Source: Paraspadella gotoi
Lineage: Eukaryota; Chaetognatha
Length of the DNA: 64,000 nt
Direction of reading: 5' to 3'
Assembly: GCA_051294375.1 (NCBI GenBank)
Contig: CM119268.1
Span: forward strand, 21,782,010-21,846,009
Shown: one piece after another, positions 22,813-34,098 of the stretch
Layout of the letters: the number at the start of each line of letters is the position of its first letter
Position numbering within the stretch: the first letter of the stretch is position 1
The notes under the pieces: generated by a model
What the model was told of the DNA's origin: nothing
The model's input: only the letters and a program-made list of their open reading frames with translations
Database searches by the model: none
Translations under genes and position numbers: made by a program

Positions 22813-22971
22813 TTAAATGTCGATCCAAAGTTCTTTGAATTCTGGCCAGGTGATCTGTTCATCGTCGAAATCTTGATCCGATTCGTCGATCTTGTTAAAA
22901 GTGGATTCGATCTCAGATTGAGTGATGATGTCGTTGTTGTTGTCATTTATCTTGTCTTCGAGAGCGTCGGC
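22813..22971 (-). CDS. Terminal exon of an unidentified minus-strand gene, EF-hand-like tail
   Basis: On the minus strand a textbook acceptor (CTCTCCCCCACCAG) is followed by 52 codons and a TAA. The peptide starts ADALEDKINDNNNDIITQSE, continues IESTFNKIDESDQDFDDEQ and ends ITWPEFKELWIDI. The Phe-x-x-(I/L)-Asp...ITWPEF pattern resembles an EF-hand, but the loop has extra acidic residues and is not canonical. Upstream exons should lie at higher coordinates. I did not find them, and the gap at 23381-23480 may remove one. It lies antisense inside the proposed first intron of the SLC18 gene. Confidence 0.55.
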   Translation of the reverse strand, partial: ADALEDKINDNNNDIITQSEIESTFNKIDESDQDFDDEQITWPEFKELWIDI

Positions 22972-22999
22972 CTGGTGGGGGAGAGGAGAGAGGGAGAGA

Positions 23000-23042
<43 letters not shown>

Positions 23043-23380
23043 TGAATATAAACGAATACGGCCTTGGGCACGCCTATTGCGGCCTATGTAGCCTTTTGGC
23101 TCAGATATTAATATCGTTACGCATAACAACAGATGACTGTTCAACATTTAAGATACTAAACGTTACAACGGAAATAGTGGTAGAACACGATTTAAAGTGA
23201 ATTGTTTTTGATGATGTTTTCTCGCCTTCCTTTAGCTGTTGAGATGATTTTGTTTTTGAGGGAGGATTCTCCTGCTGCATCGTATACGAGCTTTGCTGAT
23301 GTATGGATTGGAAGATTTAAAAATGTTTTTATGGCCCTCAATTGTAAGCCATATGACAATGGAGTAATCAAAAATAGAAG

Positions 23381-23480
23381 NNNNNNNNNNNNNNNNNNNN
23401 NNNNNNNNNNNNNNNNNNNNNNNNNNNNNNNNNNNNNNNNNNNNNNNNNNNNNNNNNNNNNNNNNNNNNNNNNNNNNNNN
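23381..23480. other. Assembly gap (100 N)
   Basis: There are exactly 100 N, a conventional placeholder for a gap of unknown size. It cuts the 5' edge of dispersed repeat A copy 2. Confidence 0.99.
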
Positions 23481-23665
23481 GTGCCGGAGGCAAGTCATTC
23501 GCCTCCCAACCGGGGTTCTAGCCTGGTGGCCGCCTAGCAGTTAAGAGGGTCGGGGCGCTTAACCCGCCTGTATCACGGTGTTACAGCCTGATCCGAAGCT
23601 CAGGGACTGCTTATATTGAACGGTTCTTTCATTAACACTTATCAATAATTACTGTCTCTTCACGT
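23481..23665 (-). repeat. Dispersed repeat family A, copy 2 (inverted, cut by gap)
   Basis: The reverse complement of this segment matches 1846-2005, including CTGCTAGGCGGCCACC, GACTTGCCTCC and the end GTGAAGAGACAGTAATTATT. It carries an extra ~15-bp piece (GGCGGGTTAAGCGCCCC) and an extra ~25-bp piece near AAGAACCGTTC relative to copy 1. It begins directly at the gap. Confidence 0.75.
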
Positions 23666-24903
23666 CTTACTTAAGAGAAAATTAAAGTTTTATTGAATTG
23701 TGCAACGAATTATTTGTTCAGATACGGACATGTTTCGGCTTGTAATGTTCAGCCTTCATCAGCGTCTATTACATTTTGAAATAAATAAACAAAACTTCTT
23801 ACTTAAATTTACGCTTAGATGTTGTAATACTAATTTTTTCTAAACAATTAAAAGAATTAGAATTATTGTTACAAAATCAATGTAAAAAAAATAATCCATT
23901 ACTTTTCAAGTATTCTAAACTGTATCAAACTAAATCCTAGGAACTTATAAAAATTGACCAGACTGCTATGTATGTAATTGTTAAAATTCATAAAAATTTG
24001 CCATTACTACATTGTCACCCACCGTCATAAATCTTACCCGTTGGCCAAACGAAACACCGAGGCGCAAAAGGCAAAAACCAAAAAGAATTTCATTTTCACT
24101 CGCTTTCTTTTTTTTTTCAAAGTTTTACAATGAGAGTAAGAAGAGAGGAAATGTAGACATTAATGTAAAGGAGAATAAATATGAAGGAACAGTGAAGATA
24201 ATAAGCCTCGCTCTTGACCGTTGAACGTGTCGCCTCTCACTTGCGTCAGTACGTGAAATCACTGTCTATGACCTGTCTGGCTCCTGAGTCTGGAGTCGGT
24301 TTATAAGACATTGCCCGTTTAATGCTTTATAATGTACAAATTGTACATTAGATTATACGATAGATTCGTTACCACTCTGAGTTACGTAAGCTTTATGCTA
24401 TTTTGTCAAATTGCCTTTTTACATTTATTTTTTTGAAAACGATAACGCCCAAAATGATCTTACACTAAATCTAATCCTCGATCAGGTGAATCAGACGATG
24501 ACAGAACTTGACAAATTAAAGGTTTTATTATAGTTTCGAAATTTAAAATTTAAAAAGTTACCATACCTTAGGCTGGCTAGGCCTGACCTCTTCATCAAAA
24601 TGAATAAAACGATTTATGATTGACTTAACATGGCAAGATATGATAGAAATATCATAATCTTAATTCGTTATCCCCGTCTGAGATGCACTTGAAAGTTGGA
24701 AATATCACGCGGCATCAAGAACTCCCGGGTCAATTTCGTGTCAAGTTGACATTCGTTGACTTTTGTTCATGACGCTTGTCTCTGAAAGACTCTCCGGACA
24801 GAGGCGCGATTGGAAGACGAGCGAAGAGAGATTCCCAGACAGACAAATGGAGAGAGAGAGAGACAAATTTATGAGTCAATTTAATAAAACAATAATAGTT
24901 TTT

Positions 24904-24940
24904 TATCGAGCCTACCGGCGAAGCCGGTTCAGGCTCGATA
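24904..24940. other. Near-perfect 16-bp hairpin with GAA loop
   Basis: TATCGAGCCT pairs with AGGCTCGATA and, inside it, ACCGGC pairs with GCCGGT around a GAA loop. Only a two-base bulge (TC) interrupts the stem. It is a G/C-rich island in AT-rich sequence. It could be a structured RNA or an excision footprint of a mobile element. No family is recognised. Confidence 0.5.
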
Positions 24941-25869
24941 TTGATTCGGGTCAGCTTCTTTGTGATCCCGTCGTCGTCGGCGTCGTCGTCGCGGCGTCAC
25001 GCTGTTTTTATATAAAACTACTACGCTTTTATAGTTTGGCTGTGACTTACCGTTTTATTTAAAATAAAAATATTATGAATTATGATAAAGTTTTACAAAA
25101 GTGTGCATCATAGTAAGTTAAAAATTTAGATATGGCTTCTCATCTTGAATAGCTCTGATATTTTCTTATTACATTTGGATTTAAGTATTTTTTGTTTGAA
25201 TTTCCACTTCATTATGATTTACTGCAATATGCAAATGAGATTATAGTACTCATTATAATATCCAAATTAGTATATAGAAATGCTTTAATCTAATTTACAT
25301 ATTGCAGTATATAATATTGAAGATCAAATTCAAAAAAATTTTTTTCACATATAATAAAAATGGGAACTCAAAGGAACTTTTTAATGAGAAGCTATATCGT
25401 AATTTTAATACAAATAAAAATAAAATCTTTTACAACCTATGATTGAAAAAAATTGTAACAATTTCCAATTGTAAACAATTGTAAAATTTTTTTTCCTTTC
25501 TTTTATTTCTTTAAATTATATATATATTTGTCTTCCTATTTTTGTCAGTTGCTGCCTCTTCTGAACCCTTTACTAACGAGTTCAGGGCTTCAGGCTCTGC
25601 AGTGATTGTACAACTGCCTTCCAGCGGCTGTCCAGCTTTCTCTCTTTGTCTCTGTCTGTCTCTTTCCTTCTCTTTCTGTCTCTTTCTGTCTCTCTCTCTG
25701 TCTCTGTTTCTCTCCCTCTCTCTGTACGATCTCTTGCGTGATAGTTTTTTGAAAAATTTTGATTATTTTTTTTCATTTTAAAAATTTTTATTATCGCTAT
25801 TTATTCCGCGCTTTTTTCTCAATGCAAAATCCCAAATTTACCTCCGAGATTTTCGTGGATTTATTCTCT

Positions 25870-25910
<41 letters not shown>

Positions 25911-25949
25911 ACTCATACACGCATTTGTTTGTTTTATTTATGATGAATG

Positions 25950-26160
25950 ATTCATTTCGTCAATGAATGACTATCATCACATCAATGAATGACTATCATC
26001 GTATCAATGAATGATTATCCTCACATCAATGAATGACTATCATCGCATCAATCATTTGGTTATCATCACATCAATCATTTTATCATCGCATTAATATTTA
26101 GTTATCATCGCATCAATCATTTGGTTATCATCGCATCAATATTTGGTTATCATTGAAGGG
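25950..26160 (+). repeat. ATCATCGCATCAATGAATGACT-type tandem repeat
   Basis: Roughly 23-27 bp units (CATCACATCAATGAATGACT, then CATCGCATCAATCATTTGGT) repeat about eight times with drift along the array. Confidence 0.75.
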
Positions 26161-26261
26161 AGGCTCGATCCTATTCTTTTAAGATTTTTTTTACTGGTTT
26201 AGGAATTTAGAACCATGTTTTCTTCCTCAAGAAAAAATATTCTAAAATTTTGAAACTGCAA

Positions 26262-26900
26262 AAACTTACCAGCAGATGCCGACTCACTTTGTCTGTCCGT
26301 CGGTCCGCCCCCTCAATCTTGTCGGGCATTCACTTAAATCATGTCAGAACATCGAATTATGATAAATTATGCAAAAAAAAAAAACAACTAAAAACCGATA
26401 TCCGTCCGTCTGTCTGTCTATCTGTCTGTCCGTCCGTCCGTCCGTCTGTCTGTCTGTCTGTCTGTCTGTCCCACCTTAGCAAAAAACACCAATTACTCGT
26501 GATTGGATGGATGGATTGGAATGAAATTTTGTGTGTGTGTAGGGAAGTGTGGGATTGAGCTGGATATGAAGTTTCGATGGAATCGTCCGAGTGGAAATAA
26601 GTTTAAATGGAAAAAACCAAAAAATATATTTTACTATTTGAACACCAATTACTCATTAGTGGATGGGGCAATTGACTTGAAATTTTGTATGTGGGTAGAA
26701 AAGTGTGTGATTAAGCTGGTAATCAAGTTTCGATGGAATCGTTTGAGTGAAAATGATTTTAAATGAAAAAAACAAAAAATCTGTTTCACTAATTGATTAT
26801 GCTTCTTTTTCTTTTTATATTAAATATAAATGCAAGATGTAAAAATTAACCAAAAAATTAATCAATAATCAATTAATCATTCAAAACAAACATTGCGGAT
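26262..26900 (+). repeat. Dispersed repeat family B, copy 1
   Basis: The element carries a TCCG/TCTG core (26400-26470) flanked by AATTATGATAAATTATGCAA on one side. On the other side are two diverged ~125-bp internal copies, each with CACCAATTACTC and AAGTTTCGATGGAATCGT. It matches the reverse complement of about 43215-43775. It looks like a non-autonomous mobile element, but no coding capacity or clear ends are visible. Confidence 0.8.
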
Positions 26901-27382
26901 CAAATTAATTAATTGCCTAATTAATTATTAATTCATTAATTACCGATAATGATCATGGGCAGATCCGACATTGTTTGCTCAAACTTGTTTATATTTATAT
27001 TACTTTAAAGAGTTTTATTTTTATCCAATTAACAGAATCATTTGAAAAGAAAGTTTAAATAAAATCAGTCGATACCCTAAATTTTGATTCTTTCATATTT
27101 TTTTTTGTTATAAATTTTTGTTATAAAAGCTGAAGATCTTTTTAAAATTAGATCTTACCCTTTTTTGGAAAAAAAATTAAAAAGATTTTCTTCTTACCGA
27201 TTTTTTAAAAAAAATTAAGCTAGCTGATTATATCGAATTTTTTAACTACTTTCCCAAATGATTATAGAAGAAAAAGTTATATGGTCAGAACCAGCTTAAG
27301 TTAAAGGGTCAAACGTTATGCTTTCAGCTTTTTACCCCCCCTGGTCACTTGGTCCCCTTAAAAAAAACCTTAATATTTTCAG

Positions 27383-27785
27383 AAAAAAAGAAAAGCTTCA
27401 ACTAATCCTTTCGTCGACCAAGAAGAAGAATCGAGGTCGAAAGATGGAACCAATCAAAGCTCCAGTCGTTCGAACCAATCAACCGGTGCCGGAATCAATC
27501 GGCGCTCCGACCGATCGAACCAATCAATGAGCGTCGGAACCAAGCACGACTCAATGGATCGAAGCAAGCCCGAGGCCGATCAATCGAACGAGTCGGAAAA
27601 AGTCAGAAACAGTGAAATCGCGGACCAATCAAAATCAATCACAAACAAAACCGAAAATAATTTTGACCAATCAGAAGATTCGTTCGAACAAAAAAGCAAA
27701 AAAGAAGACAACGAATCGAATTTCGAAATTAATAAGACGAAGGATGGGAAAGATCGTCCGCCGCGTCCGAGGAGTAAACCCAAAA
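27383..27785 (+). CDS. SLC18 hydrophilic N-terminal exon, Asn-Gln-Ser repeats
   Basis: After a clear acceptor (CTTAATATTTTCAG) the exon reads [20 protein letters not shown] and then repeated (R/T)(S/T)NQS motifs. Highly charged sequence follows, ending [12 protein letters not shown] before GTAAAT. It is 403 bases long, ends in phase 1 and joins in frame to 28394. At DNA level the NQS repeats come from CCAATCA units near 27450, 27475, 27520, 27624 and 27665. No hydrophobic segment is present, so it would be a cytosolic, probably disordered tail. An in-frame Met (MSVGTK at 27527) is an alternative start. Confidence 0.7.
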
Positions 27786-30700
27786 GTAAATATAGTTTAT
27801 TTTATATGAATATTCTATTTAATATATTACTATAGTAGGGCATGCTTAAAGTTGTTTCGTTTTCGGATTTTTCTTTTCTCCATTAGTCGTAAGATAAAGG
27901 TGCCCGGTTAGCTCAGTCGGTAGAGCATCAGACTTTTAATCTGAGGGTCAAGGGTTCGAGTCCCTTATTGGGCGTTCGTTTTTGTAACTTTTTTTAGTAC
28001 CCCAAAGTTTATTAATTAATTTTATAAAATTATACATTTTTTTTTTATCAAATCCACAGCGCTTAGCAGTAAATGTGGCGCAGTGGCCAAGCGGTAAGGC
28101 GTCGGTCTCGTAAACCGAAGATCGTGGGTTCGAATCCCGCCTGTGCCTCATAGTTATATATAATTTATATTTATATACTTTTGTTTTAATAGAATATATA
28201 CAATATCTTTCAATGTGGTTTTCCTCTTTTAAATGATCAAATCTCGCTACAGGGTTGCCCTCCATTAAATCATAAATTAAACTACAGAATTATACTCAGC
28301 TAAATGATCAAATCCTACTACAGGGTTGCCCTCCGTTAAATCATAAATTTAAATACAGGGTTTTCCTCATTAAATGATCAAATCTAACTACAGGGTTGTC
28401 CTCCGCCAAATCGGAGGAATACGAACAAGAAAAGAGAAACGAGGATCGAAAGATTTCCTATTCCTCTTCCTCTTCTTTTAAAGAAGGAAAGAAAAAACTC
28501 GAAGATTATTTGAAGGAGAATGAAAAGGTGAGGGATGGAGTGACGGAAGGTAAGTGGCAAAGATAAGAAAAGGAAAAAAAAGGGAAAGAATTAAATAAGA
28601 AAGAAGAGAAAAAGAAAACGATGAAGATATTTTTTTATCCTGTGACTTGTTAGCGGGATGGATGCCTTAAAATAATTTTTATATTGGTTGTACCAATTTC
28701 ATATCCAGTTCAAAGTCAGGGGTAAGACAGCTGATTTATTTAATGAAAGAATAATTTCATAAGAAAGAAGATAACGCAAATGAACTTAAATGAACGCATT
28801 CAAAGTAGAAAGTACTAATGTTACCTAAAATTACTAAAAAAAAAAGAAAATAGTAAACAAAATTGATAAACATTCTACTAATCCTTTTTCCTTTCCTTCT
28901 ATCCTTTTTTTCCTTTTTACTATCCCCCTTCCCCCCCACTTTCTTCTCCCATCACAGCCATCCCTCTCCCCCACCTACCCACCAATCAAACCCCCACCAT
29001 CTCTACCACCCCCACTCCACCCTCCACCACCTCGATCGACTCTCGATCGACTTCGATCTCACGTCCTCAGTTTCCGAGGATCACGAGGTCTCGTCCTCTT
29101 CGTCGTATTCGTCGCCATCTGGTTGGACAACATGTTGCTCACGACCGTGGTGCCCATCATTCCCGATTACCTCTTGAAGATCAACGCCGCAGACAACGGG
29201 AGCGGCGCTGAGGCGGCGACCGCGGCGGCGACGGCGACGGCGACGGCGGCGGCGGCGGCGGCGGCGACTCCTGGTGAGGAACGCGGCGGTTGCTTACTAA
29301 TGCTTAGTTGTGACTCTAGACGAGACTCAAAGAGGGAAGCTTTTCAGTCGATCTGTCTGCCTCTCTCTAAAAACACGACGCTTTGGATGCTGCGGTTCCT
29401 CCTCTAAGCCAATGGGATTGGCTGAATGATGGTGGATGAGAGGCGGCGTGAATATCCCGCCACATAATCGTCATTATTCTCATTGTTTTCATTTACCAAC
29501 TTAAATATGAATTAAATATTGATAAATATTACGAGCAAATATTGTGAGAAAAAAAGGGAGAAGGAGCCATGACTGATTGAACGCTGGAATGCGTCGTTGT
29601 TGTCGTCGTTGTTGTCGTCGTTGTTCTTATTTTATTTTTCTGGGGTCCGAAGTCCCTTTTTTATGATTTTTATGATTTCCTGATAAAATCCCAAACCGAC
29701 TCAACCTCAATCTTTTGCCAACTCTTGGCCCAATCTCACAACGACTCTTAGCCCAATTTCTTGCCCGCTCTTGGCCCAATCTCTCACCGACTCTTGGCCC
29801 AATCTCTTGCCCGCTCTTGGCCCAATCTCACACCGACTCTTGGCCCAATCTCTTGCCCGCTCTTGGCCCATTCTCTCACCGACTCTTGGCCCTATCTCTT
29901 GCCCGCTCTTGGCCCAATCTCTTGCCCACTCTTGTCCCAATCTCTCACCGACTCTTGGCCCAATCTCTCACCGACTCTTAGCCCAATCTCTTGCCCACTA
30001 TGGCCCAATCTCTCTCCGACTCTTGGCCCAATCTCTCTTTTTCTTCTTTCCTCTTCATAAAAGAATCTTTCTCTCATTCTCGTTTGTTCTCCATTTGTCG
30101 GTCAAATCTGCCCGACAGAGATTCTCTCATTTTGTCGTCCCACACATCCGACACATTTTCGCCCACTGCAGATCGTCTTTTGTCGATGATTCGTTTTCAT
30201 ACAGTTGAATACAGCAAATGATACCGTGAAAAATTATTCGATACCGCACGGCGTAGAGAATTTATTTGAAAACTTCAATCTAGGAAAAGTTGGCAAAACA
30301 ATAATGGAATTCGTTTGTAACTCATCCACTTAGTTATTGATATTTAGGAATTAAGTTGTAGTAAAAAAATTTGCCAGTAAAATATTTGTCATTTTTGCTA
30401 TTAACGAAAAATCTACGATCTATCCATCTTTGCTGAAGAGTTGGGCTACAATTTGTCAGAGAATTACTCCGTTTGAAAACATCCATGAATCATCAGGCGA
30501 GAATGGAACCCACGTCTGAAAATTAAAAGATATTAAAACAAAATAGAAAAGAATATAAGTTTTTTATGAAGTTTCCAAACGAAAAGTCGCCTCTCTTAAA
30601 CATCAACAACAACGACATCTTTCTTTTAGATAATCTGCGCCATCTTCGGTCCCCGCCACCGACGTCGTCGTCGTCTTCTTCCTCCTCTTCCTCCTCCTCC

Positions 30701-32020
30701 TCCTCCTCCTACTTCCCTGCGATTGACGACGTTACGTCACGACTTCGTTACGTCGATCGTTCGTCCGATTTCGCCACCAGGAGGCGGAGGGAGAGAGAGA
30801 GGAGAGAGGGAGAGGGGAGGGAGAGAGAGAGGAGAGAGGGGAGGGAGAGAGAGAAGAGAGAGGGAGAGAGAGAGGCGGAAGAAGAGAGAGACGGAGAGGG
30901 AGAGAGAGAGACGAGAGTGCGAAAAAAGCGAGAAGAAGTAAAGAAAAAAGACAAAATCTGGTCTGGTAAGAATACTACTAAAAAAAAATATTAATTAGTT
31001 AATTAGTTTATTTACTGTAATTGATAATTATTATAATTTTTTGTCAGTATTTATAATGGTTTACATTTCTCTTAACTCAAAATGAATATGAGATAATAAC
31101 AATGATTTTTTTTTCACCGCAGACGAAGAGCGAGAGAGAGAGAGACGAAGGAGAATGTATGCCAACGAAAACGTCGAAGTTGCCTTCATGTTCGCCAGCA
31201 AAGCAATCGTTCAAATTATCGTCAATCCTTTCATTGGACCGCTGACCAACAAGATCGGTTACAGGTGAATCATCAATGTATTTATTGTAACGTTAGTAGA
31301 TTACAGGTAAGGTTACAGCAGAGACTGTGTGGGTTTAAGTGATTCACTGATTCAGTGAATTCAGTGATTTTATTTGAGTCGGGGATTAAATACACCTTTT
31401 GCAGAATCTTTTTTTTAGGCCAAGCCCAAAGATCTGGCCTTGAAAATAGTATTGTATGCAATGTCAATTGTATGTATGTCACGAATAAAAAACTGCACCG
31501 AATACCACTAAAAAACTGACTAAAGGTCAGATTTGTTATCATAGCTTATGATCGGACTAATGACTCACATAAACGGGTATCAGATTTTAATAATGGTTGA
31601 CAAGTGAGAAGGCGTTGACTCACTGACTGACAACTACAACTGACTGACTGACTGACGCTGACAACTACAACTGACTGACTGACTGACTGAACAACTACAT
31701 ACTGACTGACTGGACTGACAACTACAACTGACTGGACTGACAACTAACAACTTGACTGACTGACTGACAACTACAACTGACTGACTGACTGACTGACCTG
31801 ACTGACTGACTGACCAAGTCTTTTTTCCTCGTCTCATCATTTCTCGTTTTTTTTTCTTAAGATTCGAAATCAGAAAGAAGATAAAAAATTCTTGATTAAA
31901 TTAATTTTTTTTACGAAAATAAAGAAGAAAAGTTAATTAAAAGTTATTTACTGCAAAGATTAAAAGTTGTGGACGAGTCGAGCTTTTCAATTGTGTTTGA
32001 GAGAGAGGGGAGAGAGAGAG

Positions 32021-32104
<84 letters not shown>

Positions 32105-34059
32105 GATTGTTTTTAATGAGATTCATAAATAGATTTTGTCCTGATTGCGTCTATTGACATCGCGCATTAGGATTTCTCTTGAAATACAGAATTTTCGCGA
32201 CTCTTTTTTCCCTCTTCCATCTTTTTCTCTTATTTCTCATTTCCCTCTCTCTGCTCTCTCTCCTCCTCTTCCCCACCTCCTCCCTCCCTCCCTGTCTCCC
32301 TGTCTCCCTCCCTCCCTCCACTCCCCACTCCCCAGTGTCCCAATGTTCACCGGCTTCATCATCATGTTCGCCTCGACACTTACCTTCGCCATCGCCGACT
32401 CTTACCCGGTGCTCTTCATCGCTCGCGCGCTGCAGGGAGTTGGGTCGTCCTGCTCCAGCGTAGCGGGTGAGTCCCGTAGGAGTCCAAGCTTAATCCACTA
32501 TGAATTTTTGGTAATTCGCTCCAGTTAGCTAAATTATTACTCGTTTCTATGAGTCGATAACTCAATGGAAAGCGTATCGCTAGCGTATCCGACTAATAAT
32601 CTACGCCTCATGGCTTCCAATCCATTATCGGGCTTTTTTTTGGTAACTTTATCTTTGGGTGTAATTTATACTTCTAAATTCATTGTGCAAAATTATATAT
32701 GGTTTTTAATAAAATCCTGAGCAGCTTTTTACATAGGGGCGCAGTGGCCAAGTGGCAAGGCGTCGGTCTCGTAAACCGAAGATCGTGGGTTCGAATCCCA
32801 TCTGTGCCTTGCATATTCCCCTCTCTTGTTTTATTTTTTGCTAATTTTCTCCACCGTTTTTATCGGTCGAATCAATTTAAAGTAGTAGTGTAATAGTAGT
32901 AGAATAATATTTCCCGATTTTATACTAAAGGGAGTATCCGTTTAATCCTGATAGCAGGACCCTGCAAAACTTTCAATCAAAATTTTCTTCACCTTCTCGT
33001 GTATTAATTCCCAGATCATTGGGCAACAGTTCATCTTAATATAGACTATATTATATTATTATAGTGGTGTGATATTTCTAGGAACTGTTTCGAATTAAAC
33101 AAGAACTTCTCCCTATATGATCTCCCCCACACCCTTGCTACCCCCCCCCCAGGCATGGGCATGCTGGCCGAGCGATATCCCGATGACAAGGAGCGAGGCA
33201 ACGCCATGGGGGTCGCCTTGGGAGGCCTGGCCCTCGGCGTCCTCATGGGTCCGCCCTTTGGTGGCATCATGTATCAATTCTTGGGGAAGACGGCGCCGTT
33301 TCTCGTTCTCGCCGTCCTGGCGCTGTTGGACGGCGCCCTGCAGGTTGTTGTCGTTGTTGTTGTTGTTTTATAGAGGAATTCTACAACGTGGCTTCGATTT
33401 TGCAACTCTTTCTCAATCTGCCTCTTTCACTTTCCCTTCCTTTCTATCTCTTACTCGCTCTTTCTCCCTCTCTCTCTCTTTCCCTCTTTCTCCCTCTTTT
33501 TCTCTCTATCTCTATCTCTCCTTCCCTTTCTTTCTCTATTCATTGTTTCCTCCTTCCTCACTCCTCTCTCTCTCTTTCTCCTTCTCTCTCCCTCTCTCTC
33601 TCTCTCTACCCTCTTCTCCCCCGCTCCAGCTGGTCATGCTGCAGCCCAAGGTGAGTTCCAACGAGATCCAAGGCCCGCCCCTACGAACGCTCCTTTCGGA
33701 CCCTTACATCCTCCTCTGCGCAGGCGCGTTGGCCATCGGGAATGTGGGCATCGCTGTGTTGGAGCCCACACTTCCCATCCACATGTTGGAGGTTATGGAT
33801 GTTAAGCCCTGGCATTTGGGTAAGTTGGGCGAGGCTGGGGTGTGGAAGAGTGGGGAATTTTATTTTGTTCTTTTTTTTATCGATTGAAGAAGGGGGCCTT
33901 TTTAATTATCAAAGTTACTCCGAGACAATGGTTCATCATTATATTTTTGTTAATTTTTTTATAAATACTAATATTAGGGAGTTCTGTAAGTAGATAGAGA
34001 GAGAGAGACAGTGAGAGAAAGTGAGAGAAAAAGAAAGACAGAGACAGAAAGGTGAGAAA

Positions 34060-34098
<39 letters not shown>

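Larger units (their letters stand above)
22346..27382. other. Long intron or spacer with repeats, gap and one antisense exon
   Basis: Besides the separately listed antisense exon, gap, dispersed repeats and hairpin, the stretch holds a (GA)n run at 22980-23037, CT-rich tracts at 25640-25735 and 25866-25915 and an imperfect tandem repeat at 25950-26160. The rest is AT-rich and I recognise nothing in it. Confidence 0.45.

Noticed and set aside
27948-28265. Minus-strand 105-codon frame
   Set aside because: It is the reverse of the tRNA-Lys and tRNA-Thr genes and their spacer.
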